In this document: piece after piece, positions 7,697 to 18,491 of the stretch | How positions within the stretch are numbered: the first letter of the stretch is position 1 | How the letters are laid out: each line of letters opens with the position of its first letter | DNA from: Aeromicrobium sp. Sec7.5 | Lineage (GTDB): Bacteria; Actinomycetota; Actinomycetes; Propionibacteriales; Nocardioidaceae | Assembly: GCF_036867135.1 (NCBI RefSeq) | Contig: NZ_JBAJIJ010000003.1 | Span: 86,480 to 150,479, forward strand | Direction: 5' to 3' | Length of the DNA stretch: 64,000 bases | The notes under the pieces: generated by a model | Databases searched by the model: none | Told to the model about the DNA's origin: nothing | Seen by the model: the letters and a program-made list of their open reading frames with translations, nothing else | Program-made: the position numbers and the translations under genes

Positions 7697-9352
7697 TTAC
7701 TCGACGGTGTCGGGGCCGACGGGCGGGGCGTCGGTGGGCGAGTTGTCCGGGTCGACGGGGGCCTTCTCGGCGACCACGTCGGCGAGCGTGACGTAGTCCT
7801 GCGGCGTGATGGTGCCGCCGGGCGCGATGTCGACGATCTGGAGACCGACCGGACGACCGTCCTCGAACGTCACGAGCGTCATCTGGGCCTCGCGGCGCAG
7901 GCCCGTGCCGAGCGCGAACGCGTAGATCGCGCCGCCCGTGGTGCCCGTCGTGAGGGTGACGGTGGGGTTGCCGTCGTCGCTGATCACGACGTCAGGGCCA
8001 ACCTGGCGGTGCAGGTGCCCCGAGAGGATCAGGTCGACGCACCCCGACTGCGCGAGATCGCGCGCCGACGCGGAGCTGTGCACCAGGGCGACCGCCACCT
8101 CGCCGTCGTCGCAGGCCGCCTCGGTCAACGCCTCGTCCTGCTGCTTGATCGCGGAGATGTTGTCGTCCTCGTCGCCCGTGTAGCCCTTCGTGAGGCCCGA
8201 CGACCGGGGGTCGCTGTCGCCGATGAACCGGACGCCCTCGATCGTCGTCGGCTCGCCCTTGAGGAGCTGGAAGCCCATGTCCTCCATGTGATCGGCGATG
8301 TTGGAGCCCTGGTCGTGGTTGCCGGCGACCGCGACGATCGGCAGGTCGTCGAACTCGCGCGCGAGGGAGTTGATGCTGAACTCCTCCCACGAGGCCCCGT
8401 TGGAGGTGTCGTCGCCGAGGTCGAGCAGCATCGAGGCCTCGGCGTTGTCGGCGATCTGCCGGGCCGTGGGATCGATGGCGACGTTGTCGTGACGATCGGT
8501 CACGACGAGCGCCACGGTCTGGCCCTCGTCGGGGGTGCGGACCTCGACGTCCTTGGCGGTCTCGGCCAGCTTGTCGAAGAACGTGTTCGACTCCTGGTAG
8601 GTCCGGATGGCGCCCTCGATGAGCGACTCTCCGCTGCGCAGCGCCGCACCGTCGGAGACCTCGAGCCGCTCGATGCGGGGGTCGCTGGGCAGGTCGGGGA
8701 ACACCTCCTCGAGGCTGACCCAGTCGACGTCGCGGTCGACCGAGCTGGGATCGGAGCGGTCGGCCACGACCAGACTGCCCACCACCACGACACCGACCGT
8801 GATGACGGCCAGCACCCGACGGGGCTGGGGCTGACGCGCCCCGGCGAAGATCTGCCCGCGACGCTCGCGTCCGATGCAGACCCACCCGGTCACGAGGACG
8901 GCCGCCAGGGCCACGGCCACGCCCGTGCCGCGCACGGCCGAGTCGATCCACATCTCGCGCATCGCTGCCTCGACGGCCGCGATCTCGCCCTCGGGCTGCG
9001 AGGCGATGACGGCATCGCGCGCAAGCAGCTCGTCGAGCGAGGCGACGTCGGCGTCGCCGAGCTGGATGCGGGCACCGATGCCGAACCGCGGGTCGTCGAG
9101 GGGCACCTTCACGAGCGGGAGCAGCGGGCCGAAGTCGGCGATGATCTCGCCGGAGTAGTCGGGCCGCAGGATGGCCTGGTGCGCCCCGATCGAGATGGAT
9201 CGCTCGGAGGACTCGAACGTGCTGCGCGCGACCATCAGACCCACCGGGACCACCACAGCGAGCAGCACCAGGAGGGCGACCAGACGCGACATCACCGACC
9301 GCGGGACGGGACGTCGGAACTGGGGTCGTCGAAGTGTGGGCCTGAGTCTCAC
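7697..9352 (-). CDS. Membrane-anchored metallophosphoesterase
   Basis: A 551-aa calcineurin-like phosphoesterase. A basic N-terminus precedes one helix (LVALLVLLAVVVPVGLMVA); two more helices lie near residues 155-200 (VAVALAAVLVTGWVCIG and VLAVITVGVVVVGSLVVA). The C-terminal half carries the metal-site motifs DLGDDTSNG, AVAGNHDQGS, ALVHSS and SGHLHRQ. The usual opening GD/DxH motif appears as TDRHDN. The substrate is unknown; the domain probably faces outside. GTG 9352 overlaps the TGA of the helicase-like gene by four bases (GTGA), which suggests coupled translation; ATG 9292 is the alternative start. Confidence 0.85.
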   Translation of the reverse strand: MRLRPTLRRPQFRRPVPRSVMSRLVALLVLLAVVVPVGLMVARSTFESSERSISIGAHQAILRPDYSGEIIADFGPLLPLVKVPLDDPRFGIGARIQLGDADVASLDELLARDAVIASQPEGEIAAVEAAMREMWIDSAVRGTGVAVALAAVLVTGWVCIGRERRGQIFAGARQPQPRRVLAVITVGVVVVGSLVVADRSDPSSVDRDVDWVSLEEVFPDLPSDPRIERLEVSDGAALRSGESLIEGAIRTYQESNTFFDKLAETAKDVEVRTPDEGQTVALVVTDRHDNVAIDPTARQIADNAEASMLLDLGDDTSNGASWEEFSINSLAREFDDLPIVAVAGNHDQGSNIADHMEDMGFQLLKGEPTTIEGVRFIGDSDPRSSGLTKGYTGDEDDNISAIKQQDEALTEAACDDGEVAVALVHSSASARDLAQSGCVDLILSGHLHRQVGPDVVISDDGNPTVTLTTGTTGGAIYAFALGTGLRREAQMTLVTFEDGRPVGLQIVDIAPGGTITPQDYVTLADVVAEKAPVDPDNSPTDAPPVGPDTVE

Positions 9353-11448
9353 GCTGGCTCCTCCGTCCTCCACCGGGAGGTGCTCCCGACGGTCGTGAGC
9401 AATTGGGTGGCACGGGTCAGCACGACGTAGAACGTGCGCCACCCCGCCTCGGACTCGCCCACGAGGGCGTCGGGCTCGGCGACGACGACCGCGTCGAACT
9501 CCAGGCCCTTGGTGTCGAGGGCGTCGAGCAGGCGGAGCCGCTCGTGCGCGTCGAGCACGGGAGCCAGCTCGCGCTGCAGCGCGGCGCGCAGGGCCAGCGG
9601 CGCGACGACCGCGACCGAGCCCTCGACGCGACCGAGCAGCTTCTCGGCCTCCTCGCGCACCGCGGTGGTCAACCCGCCCGGCGGGACCTCGAGGTGGGCC
9701 GGCTGCTCGCCGGTGCGCCGCACGCCGTCGGCGAGGTCGGCGCCCGGGATGGCCCGGCGCGCGACGTCGGCGGCGAGGCCGTAGATCTCGGCGGAGTTGC
9801 GGTAATTGGTGGAGAGGCGGAAGCGGTGCTCGGGCTTGCCCTCGAGCGCTTCCAGGCGGGCCTGCTCGGCCTCGGCCGGAACCGGCCAGGACGACTGCGC
9901 GGCGTCGCCGACGATGGTCCAGCTGGCGTGGCGACCGCGGCGCCCGACCATGCGCCACTGCATCGGCGAGAGGTCCTGCGCCTCGTCGACGAGCACGTGC
10001 GCGTAGCCGTCGTCCTCGATCGAGCGGGTGGCTCGGCGGTCCTCGCGCTCGCTGCGCTCGAAGCTCATGAGCTGCTTGGGAACGTCGCCGTCGTCGTCGA
10101 TCTGGGCCGGCACCTCGCCGAGCAGGTAGCGCAGCTCGTCGACGAGCGGGACGTCCTCGATGCTCGGCGTCTCGGCCTGCCACGAGGTCTTCAGCGCGTC
10201 GAGCTCCTCGCGGCGGAACGCACCGTGCGCGACGTCGGTGATGCGCTCGCGGAGGCTGCCCCACATCTCGACCGCGTCGCGCTCGGGCCACCAGGCCTCG
10301 ACGAACGAGACGAAGCGGTGGTCGTCGACGAGCTCCTCGAGGAAGCCCTCGCGCCCCTTCTCGAGGGCCCGCTCGCCGTTGACCTGCTGCCAGAGCGCCT
10401 CGGCCAGCACCGCGGGCACCCGCGGCACGGCGCGGTTGTACGACGCCTGGTGCAGGAGGTGACGGCGCAGGCCGGCGAGGCGGCGCTCGTCGAGCCGCAG
10501 GACGTCGTCCTTGTAGAAGTAGCGGTACTCGGTGGGCTCGCCTGGGGCGGCCTCGGTGGCGAGGCGGCGCAGCACCCGCACCATGCGCTGGGAGCCCTTT
10601 GCCGCGGCGGCGACCGGCTCGTCGTGGCGGCCGGACTTGACGCCGTCGACGACCTCGCCGAGCGAGCGCAGGGTCACGCTGGTCTCGCCGAGGCTGGGCA
10701 GCACCCGCTCGATGTAGGCCATGAAGACCCCCGACGGGCCGACCACGAGCACGCCGCCGGACTCGAAGCGGCGCCGCTCGGTGTAGAGCAGGTAGGCCGC
10801 GCGGTGCAGGGCGACGACGGTCTTGCCGGTGCCCGGGCCGCCGCCGATGATCGTGGCGCCACGACTGGGCGCGCGGATGGCGTCGTCCTGCTCCTTCTGG
10901 ATCGTGGCGACGACCGAGTGCATCGTGGCGTCGCGGGCGCGGGACATGCTGGCGAGCAGCGCCCCCTCGCCGACCACGACCATGTCGTCGGGGGCGGAGC
11001 CGGAGTCGAGGAGGTCGTCCTCGACACCGACGACCTGGCTGCCGGAGCAGCGCAGCACGCGGCGGCGGACGACGCCGGCGGGCTCGGCGGCGGTGGCCTG
11101 GTAGAACACCGAGGCGGCCGGGGCGCGCCAGTCGATCAGCAGGATCTCGCGCTCGGCGTCGCGCACGCCGATGCGGCCGATGTAGCGCCGGTCGCCCGAC
11201 GCGAGGTCGAGGCGGCCGAAGACCAGGCCGTCGTGGGCGGCGTTGAGCGCCGTGAGCCGGCGCGTGGCCTGGAAGACCATGGCATCGCGCTCGACGAGAC
11301 CGCCTTCGTGACCGACGTGCCCGCGGGCGTAGCCCTCCTTGACCAGGGCGCGTGCCACGTCGGCGGAGGCGTCGAGCCGCTCGTACACGGTGTCGACGTA
11401 GGACTGCTCGGACGCGATCTCGCGTTGGGCAGCAGCAGGTGAGGTCAC
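9349..11448 (-). CDS. helR: HelD/HelR-like RNA polymerase-recycling ATPase (UvrD/Rep superfamily)
   Basis: A 699-aa superfamily-I ATPase. The N-terminal coiled coil (EIASEQSYVDTVYERLDA) and the region YIGRIGVRDAEREILLIDWRAPAASVFYQATA are hallmarks of HelD, followed by Walker A GGGPGTGKTVVALHRAAYLLY, Walker B HVLVDEAQDLSPMQ and helicase motifs near the C-terminus (LSTNYRNSAEI, VVLTRATQ). HelD proteins bind RNA polymerase and release it from stalled or rifamycin-bound complexes. GTG 11448 follows GAGGAG at good spacing. A TACACT element lies upstream; the rifamycin-associated promoter element known for some helR genes was not seen. Coupled to the downstream phosphoesterase. Confidence 0.88.
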   Translation of the reverse strand: MTSPAAAQREIASEQSYVDTVYERLDASADVARALVKEGYARGHVGHEGGLVERDAMVFQATRRLTALNAAHDGLVFGRLDLASGDRRYIGRIGVRDAEREILLIDWRAPAASVFYQATAAEPAGVVRRRVLRCSGSQVVGVEDDLLDSGSAPDDMVVVGEGALLASMSRARDATMHSVVATIQKEQDDAIRAPSRGATIIGGGPGTGKTVVALHRAAYLLYTERRRFESGGVLVVGPSGVFMAYIERVLPSLGETSVTLRSLGEVVDGVKSGRHDEPVAAAAKGSQRMVRVLRRLATEAAPGEPTEYRYFYKDDVLRLDERRLAGLRRHLLHQASYNRAVPRVPAVLAEALWQQVNGERALEKGREGFLEELVDDHRFVSFVEAWWPERDAVEMWGSLRERITDVAHGAFRREELDALKTSWQAETPSIEDVPLVDELRYLLGEVPAQIDDDGDVPKQLMSFERSEREDRRATRSIEDDGYAHVLVDEAQDLSPMQWRMVGRRGRHASWTIVGDAAQSSWPVPAEAEQARLEALEGKPEHRFRLSTNYRNSAEIYGLAADVARRAIPGADLADGVRRTGEQPAHLEVPPGGLTTAVREEAEKLLGRVEGSVAVVAPLALRAALQRELAPVLDAHERLRLLDALDTKGLEFDAVVVAEPDALVGESEAGWRTFYVVLTRATQLLTTVGSTSRWRTEEPA

Positions 11449-11558
11449 CGGTCTCCTCAGACGTTCAGGGCGAGCAGTCCAGTGTAATCGCCGCGACCGA
11501 CACCCGCGCCCACGACGGTCGAACGGTCTCGACCTGAGGTCGACCCGGCGCAGGACGC

Positions 11559-12305
11559 TCAGCGCTTGCGGCTGAGGAACGCGAGCATGGCCTCGCGCGC
11601 CTCGTCGCTGCCGAAGAGACGGGCCGACTGCTCGGCGACCTGGTCGCCCAGGGCGTCGATGCGGGCCACGAGGTCGTGGTTGAGCAGCACTTTCGTCTCA
11701 CGGAAGCCCTGAGCGTGCCCCTGCGCGAGGTCGGCGAGCACCCCTGCGAGGGCGGACTCGAGGTCGCCGTCCGGCACGGCCCGCGTCACGAGTCCGGCGC
11801 CGACGGCCTCGGCGGCGGTGAACGTGCGTCCGGTGAGGAACACGTCGGCGGCGAACCGCGGCGCGAGACGCTCGAGCAGGCTGAGCGAGATCGTGGCCGC
11901 GGCGACCGCGATCCGCACCTCGGTCAGGGCGAACGTGACCGACTCCCCCGCGAGCACGATGTCGGCCGCACCCACGATGCCCAGGCCGCCGGCCCGCACG
12001 GGGCCACCGAGCACGACCACGACGGGCTTGACCGACGTGACGATCCGGCGTTGCAGGTCGACGATCGCCCGGGTGCCCTCCTCCATGCTCCCGCTCGAGG
12101 CCTCCGACAGGTCGGCGCCCGAGCAGAACACGCGGTGCGCCGAGCGGATCACGACGACCTTCGCGTCGGTGTCGCCCTCGGCGCTCGCGAGGTGCTCGCG
12201 CAGCTCGGTGACGAGCTGCCGGCTCAGCGCGTTGCGGTTGTGCTCGCTGTCGAGGGTGATGGTGGCGACGCCGTCGGCGACGTCCAGGTGCACGAGCTCA
12301 GACAT
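11559..12305 (-). CDS. Enoyl-CoA hydratase/isomerase (crotonase) family protein
   Basis: A 248-aa crotonase-fold protein. The oxyanion-hole segments are FCSGADLSEAS and the GGPVRAGGLGIVGAADIVLAG loop; FALTEVRIAVAAATISLSLLERL corresponds to the region holding one catalytic Glu (TEVR). It would hydrate or isomerise an enoyl-CoA intermediate. ATG 12305 follows AAGGA. It is 150 bases downstream of the acyl-CoA dehydrogenase gene of the adjacent catabolic cluster, from which it is separated by a palindromic repeat, and runs in the same direction; in terpene-type pathways this position would correspond to isohexenylglutaconyl-CoA hydratase (inference). Confidence 0.88.
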   Translation of the reverse strand: MSELVHLDVADGVATITLDSEHNRNALSRQLVTELREHLASAEGDTDAKVVVIRSAHRVFCSGADLSEASSGSMEEGTRAIVDLQRRIVTSVKPVVVVLGGPVRAGGLGIVGAADIVLAGESVTFALTEVRIAVAAATISLSLLERLAPRFAADVFLTGRTFTAAEAVGAGLVTRAVPDGDLESALAGVLADLAQGHAQGFRETKVLLNHDLVARIDALGDQVAEQSARLFGSDEAREAMLAFLSRKR

Positions 12306-12387
12306 GGGGATCCTTCGATCGGGCTGCCCACCGCTGATCGAGTTCGTCCCCGAGTAACGAGGGGCGAGTATCGAGATCGAGGTGACC

Positions 12388-12430
12388 GGGTCTCGATACG
12401 TCCGCTCGTTCCTCGCGGACACTCGACCAG
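12388..12430. repeat. Family A palindromic (REP-like) element
   Basis: GGGTCTCGATAC at one end and ACTCGACCAG at the other enclose a hairpin GTCCGC-TCGTTCCTC-GCGGAC. The loop and ends are shared with the other family A elements of the window. Confidence 0.75.
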
Positions 12431-12454
12431 CGAGGTGGGGGGCGGAGGGTTCGG

Positions 12455-13638
12455 TCAGTAGGACTTGGGCAGGCCGAGGGAGAACTGCGCCACGAAGTTG
12501 AGCGCCATCTCACGGCTGACCGGGGCGATGTTCGACAGCCGCGACGACGCCACGGCCTGCACGAGGCCGTACTCGTTCGCGAGGCCGTTGCCGCCGTGGG
12601 TCTGGATGGCCTGGTCGACGGCCTTCGCCGCCGCCTCGCCCGCCGCGACCTTGGCCATGTTGGCGGCCTCACCGGCGCCCATCAGGTCGCCTGCGGCGTA
12701 CAGCGCCGAGGCCTTCTGCGTCAGCAGTCGAGACATCTCGACGTCGATGTGCAGACGCGCCAGCGGGTGCGCGATGGCCTGGTGCGCGCCGATCGGCTTG
12801 CCCCAGACCTCACGGTCCTTGGCGTACGCGACGGCCTTGCGGATCGCCCAGCGAGCCGTGCCGGTGGCCATCGAGGCGGCCATGATGCGCTCGGGGTTGA
12901 GTCCGGCGAAGAGCTGCTCGAGCCCGGCGTCCTCGGAGCCGATCAGCGCGTCGGCCGGGATGCGGACGTCGTCGAAGAACAGCGTGAACTGCTTCTCGGG
13001 GCTGATGACGCCCATGTCGATGACCTGCGCGGTGAAGCCCTCGGCATCGGTCGGCACCATGAACAGGGCCGGCTTGAGCTTGCCGGTCTTGGCATCGGAG
13101 CGACGCGCCACGACGAGCAGGTGGCTCGCCTCGTCGACACCCGAGATGTAGGTCTTGCGACCGTTCAGGACCCAGCTGCCGTCCTCGGCCTTCGCGGCGT
13201 TCGTGACGATGTTGTGCGAGTTCGACCCGGCGTCGGGCTCGGTGATGCTGAAGGCGTACGTCGCCGTGCCGTCGGCCAGGCCGGGCAGGTAGCGCTCCTT
13301 CTGCTCCTGCGTGCCGTACTGCGCGATGGTCGTGCCGACGATCGCCGGGCTGACCACCATGAGCAGCAGCGGGCAGCCGGTCGTGGCCAGCTCCTCGCAC
13401 ACCGCGGCGAGGTCGCCGATGTCGCCGCCGCCACCGCCGAACTCCTCGGGGATCGAGACGCCGAGGTAGCCGAGCTTGCCGGCCTCCTGCCACAGCTCGG
13501 TGGTCTTGCGTCCCTCCTTCGCGGCGGCGTAGAAGTACGACTCCCCGTACTTGGCGCCGAGCTGCGCGACGGCCTTGCGCAGCTCGCCCCGCTCGCGCGT
13601 CTCGCTGAAGGCGGCGGTGGGCGTCTCGGTGGTCACGG

Positions 13639-13642
<4 letters not shown>
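12455..13642 (-). CDS. Acyl-CoA dehydrogenase
   Basis: A 395-aa flavoprotein of the acyl-CoA dehydrogenase family, oxidising an acyl-CoA to the 2,3-enoyl-CoA with electrons passed to ETF. Family signatures: AFSITEPDAGSN (FAD/substrate contact), GRKTYISG, and the C-terminal QTHGGNGLANEYG segment; the usual catalytic-base region for short/medium-chain enzymes is near there. ATG 13642 overlaps the stop of the biotin carboxylase gene (ATGA), indicating translational coupling in the leftward operon. Confidence 0.92.
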
Positions 13643-15564
<1,922 letters not shown>

Positions 15565-15607
15565 GAAGGAGCTCCTTGGGAGGTGTGGACGGGGGCGGTC
15601 GCGTGCG

Positions 15608-17197
15608 TCAAAGCCGGAACACCCCGTAGCCGTCGGTGCCCTTGATCTCGTTGTTCGCGATGACCGACAGGCAGATGCCGAGGATCGCGCGGGTGTCGCG
15701 CGGATCGATCACGCCGTCGTCGTAGACCAGGCCCGAGGTGAAGTACGAGATCGACTCCTTCTCGATCTGCGCCTCGATCATGGAACGCATCTGCGCGTCG
15801 GCCTCCTCGTCGTACGGCTGGCCCTTCGCCTCGGCCGCGCCGCGCGCGACGATCGAGATGACGCCCGCGAGCTGCTGCGGGCCCATGACCGACGACTTCG
15901 CGTTGACCCAGCTGAACATGAAGCGCGGGTCGTACGCCCGGCCGCTCATGCCGTAGTGGCCCGCGCCGTAGGAGGCTCCCATCACGACCGACAGGTGCGG
16001 CACCGTGCTGTTGGAGACGGCGTTGATCATCTGCGCGCCGTGCTTGATGATGCCGCCCTGCTCGTACTCCGCCCCGACCATGTAGCCCGTCGTGTTGTGC
16101 AGGAAGAGCAGGGGTGTGTCGATCTGGTTCGCGAGCTGGATGAACTGGGTGCCCTTCTGGGCCTCCTCGCTGAACAGCACGCCCTGCGCGTTGGCGAGGA
16201 TGCCGATCGGGCGCCCGTGCAGCTGCGCGAAGCCCGTCACGAGGCTCGAGCCGTAGAGCGGCTTGAACTCGTCGAACTCGCTCCCGTCGACGAGGCGCGC
16301 GATGACCTCGCGCGGGTCGAACGGGATCTTGAGGTCGGTCGGGATGATGCCGAGGAGCTCCTCGGGGTCGAGGGCCGGCTCGGCGTAGTCGGCGACGGCC
16401 TCGGGGCCGCGCTTGCGCCAGTTGAGGCGTCGGATGATCTGGCGGCCCAGACGGATCGCGTCGTGCTCGTCCTGCGCCAGGTAGTCGGAGAGTCCCGAGA
16501 TCCTCGAGTGCATCTCGGCGCCACCGAGCGACTCGTCGTCGGACTCCTCGCCCGTGGCCATCTTGACCAGCGGCGGACCGCCGAGGAACACCTTCGCGCG
16601 CTCCTTGACCATGACGATGTAGTCACTCATGCCCGGCACGTACGCACCGCCGGCGGTGGAGTTGCCGAAGACCAGCGACACGACGGGGCGGCGGTCGGCC
16701 GAGGACCGGGTGATGTCGCGGAACCCGCGGCCACCCGGGATGAAGATGTCCTTCTGGTTCGGCAGGTCCGCGCCGCCGGACTCGACCAGGTTGATCGAGG
16801 GCAGCCGGTTCTCGGCGGCGATCTGCGCGGCCCGCTGGGTCTTGCGGATCGTGAACGCGTTGGTGGCGCCGCCCTTCACCGTGGGGTCGTTCGCGACGAT
16901 CATGCACTCGACGCCCTCGACGACGCCGATGCCCGTGACGACCGAGGCGCCGACGGTCTGCCCCTGCCCCCAGCCGGCGAGGCTCGAGAGCTCCAGGAAC
17001 GCACTGTCGGGATCGATCAGCAGCTCGATGCGCTCGCGCGCCGTGAGCTTGCCGCGCTCCTTGTGGCGCTGGACGTACCGCTCACCACCCCCGGCCAGCG
17101 CCTGCGCGTGCTGCGCGGCGAGGTCGGCGACGCGCTCGAGCATCGAGTCACGGTTGGTCACGAAGCCCGGGTGGTCCGGGTCGACGGCTGTCTTCAA
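15608..17197 (-). CDS. Acyl-CoA carboxylase beta subunit (carboxyltransferase)
   Basis: A 529-aa biotin-dependent carboxyltransferase of the methylcrotonyl/geranyl-CoA carboxylase type. Two crotonase-like carboxyltransferase domains are visible, with NLVESGGADLPNQ, AGGAYVPGMSDYIVMV and GASYGAGHYGMSGRAYDPRFMFSWVNAKSSVMGPQQ, which resemble MccB and AtuC rather than AccD of fatty-acid synthesis. It transfers the carboxyl group from biotin to the acyl-CoA. TTG 17197 (protein starts KTAVDPDHPGF after the initiator) is chosen because AGGAG lies 8 nt upstream and no ATG or GTG is better placed. Followed after 43 bases by the alpha subunit gene. Confidence 0.93.
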   Translation of the reverse strand: MKTAVDPDHPGFVTNRDSMLERVADLAAQHAQALAGGGERYVQRHKERGKLTARERIELLIDPDSAFLELSSLAGWGQGQTVGASVVTGIGVVEGVECMIVANDPTVKGGATNAFTIRKTQRAAQIAAENRLPSINLVESGGADLPNQKDIFIPGGRGFRDITRSSADRRPVVSLVFGNSTAGGAYVPGMSDYIVMVKERAKVFLGGPPLVKMATGEESDDESLGGAEMHSRISGLSDYLAQDEHDAIRLGRQIIRRLNWRKRGPEAVADYAEPALDPEELLGIIPTDLKIPFDPREVIARLVDGSEFDEFKPLYGSSLVTGFAQLHGRPIGILANAQGVLFSEEAQKGTQFIQLANQIDTPLLFLHNTTGYMVGAEYEQGGIIKHGAQMINAVSNSTVPHLSVVMGASYGAGHYGMSGRAYDPRFMFSWVNAKSSVMGPQQLAGVISIVARGAAEAKGQPYDEEADAQMRSMIEAQIEKESISYFTSGLVYDDGVIDPRDTRAILGICLSVIANNEIKGTDGYGVFRL

Positions 17198-17254
17198 CGG
17201 GTGCTCCTTCTGAAGCGGTTCTGTGGGCTGAGGTGAGTGACCGGCTGCCGCACC

Positions 17255-17297
17255 GGTGGTCGAGTGCCGGCGAGGAACGAGCCGGTGTATCGAGACC
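17255..17297. repeat. Family A palindromic element inside the acyl-CoA operon
   Basis: GGTGGTCGAGT, hairpin GCCGGC-GAGGAACGA-GCCGGT, then GTATCGAGACC. It abuts the TGA of the next gene upstream in the operon and separates it from the carboxyltransferase gene. Confidence 0.75.
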
Positions 17298-18488
17298 TCA
17301 GTAGCCGAGCAGCTTGGCGGCGAGGTCGCGCATGACCTCGTTGGCACCGCCGCCGATGCCGAGGATGCGCGCGTCGCGGTAGTGACGCTCGACCTCGGTC
17401 TCGCGCATGTAGCCCATGCCGCCGAAGACCTGCACGGCCTCGTGCACGACGTGCTCGGCGCACAGCACGGCCTGGTCCTTGGCCACGACGGCCTCGAGGA
17501 TCATCGACGGGTCGGCCTTCGAGGCGACCGTGGAGCGCTCGACGGCCTGACGGGTCAGCGCCTTCGCCGCGGCGGTGCGGGCGTGCATGTCGACGAGCTT
17601 GTGGCGGATGACCTGGCGCTTGATGAGCGGCTGGCCGAACGTGTGGCGCTCCTTGGCGTAGGCGACCGCGAGGTCGAGTGCGCGCTCGGCGGTGGCGTAG
17701 CCCTGGATCGCGAGCCACAGGCGCTCGCTCACGAACTGCTGGGCGATCTGGTAGAAACCGCTGTTCTCCTCGCCCACCAGGTTGCCCACCGGCACGCGGG
17801 CGTCCTGGAAGGACAGCTCGGCGGTGTCGGAGCAGTGCCAGCCGAGCTTGCGCAGGCGGCGGCTGACGGTGAACCCCGGGGTGTCCTTGTCGATCACGAG
17901 CAGGCTGACGCCCTTGTGGCCCTCGCCGCCCGTGCGCACCGCGGTGGTCACGAAGTCGGCGCGCACGCCGGAGGTGATGAAGATCTTGGCGCCGTTGACG
18001 ACGAAGTGGTCGCCGTCGCGCACGGCCTTCGTGGTGATGCCGGCGACGTCGGATCCGCCGCCGGGCTCGGTGATACCGAGCGCGCCGATCATCCGGCCGT
18101 CGAGCGTCGGACGCACGTAGCGGTCGATCAGGTCGGTGTTGCCGGAGTCGATGATGTGCGGCAGCGCGATGCCATGCGTGAACAGGCTCGCCTGCAGGCC
18201 GCCGGAGCCGCCGCCCGCGAGGGTGGCTTCGGTGACGATCGCGGCGTCGACCGCGTCGCCACCCTCACCGCCGACCGACTCGGGGTAGCCCACGGCCAGG
18301 AACCCGGCCTTCGCGGCGTCGACGTGGAGCTGGCGCGGCAGCTCGCCGTCGTCCTCCCACTGCGCCATGTTCGGGGCGATCTCCGCGCGCGTGAAGTCCT
18401 CGACGACCTTGCGCAGCGCCTTCCGCTCGGGGGTCTCCCACGCGCTCACGCCGGTGAGGTTCGGGGCTTCGGTGAGCGTGTCAGTCAT
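17298..18488 (-). CDS. Acyl-CoA dehydrogenase
   Basis: A 396-aa acyl-CoA dehydrogenase distinct from the one at 12455-13642. Signatures: ALGITEPGGGSDVAGI, GAKIFITSGVRADFV, YAKERHTFGQPLIKRQ and QVFGGMGYMRETEVERHYRDARILGIGGGANEVMRDLAAK at the C-terminus, close to citronellyl-CoA and isovaleryl-type enzymes. It probably introduces the double bond in the acyl-CoA carboxylated by the neighbouring carboxylase. ATG 18488 is 3 bases from the stop of atuA, so the two are co-translated. Confidence 0.93.
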   Translation of the reverse strand: MTDTLTEAPNLTGVSAWETPERKALRKVVEDFTRAEIAPNMAQWEDDGELPRQLHVDAAKAGFLAVGYPESVGGEGGDAVDAAIVTEATLAGGGSGGLQASLFTHGIALPHIIDSGNTDLIDRYVRPTLDGRMIGALGITEPGGGSDVAGITTKAVRDGDHFVVNGAKIFITSGVRADFVTTAVRTGGEGHKGVSLLVIDKDTPGFTVSRRLRKLGWHCSDTAELSFQDARVPVGNLVGEENSGFYQIAQQFVSERLWLAIQGYATAERALDLAVAYAKERHTFGQPLIKRQVIRHKLVDMHARTAAAKALTRQAVERSTVASKADPSMILEAVVAKDQAVLCAEHVVHEAVQVFGGMGYMRETEVERHYRDARILGIGGGANEVMRDLAAKLLGY

Positions 18489-18491
18489 GAA

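Noticed and set aside
11525..11545. Inverted repeat GGTCTCGACC / GGTCGACC as a terminator of the crotonase gene
   Set aside because: Arms are unequal and short, and it lies as close to the next gene's promoter; no decision possible.
11449..11558. Rifamycin-associated element in the helR promoter region
   Set aside because: The expected long GC palindrome is not present in the gap.
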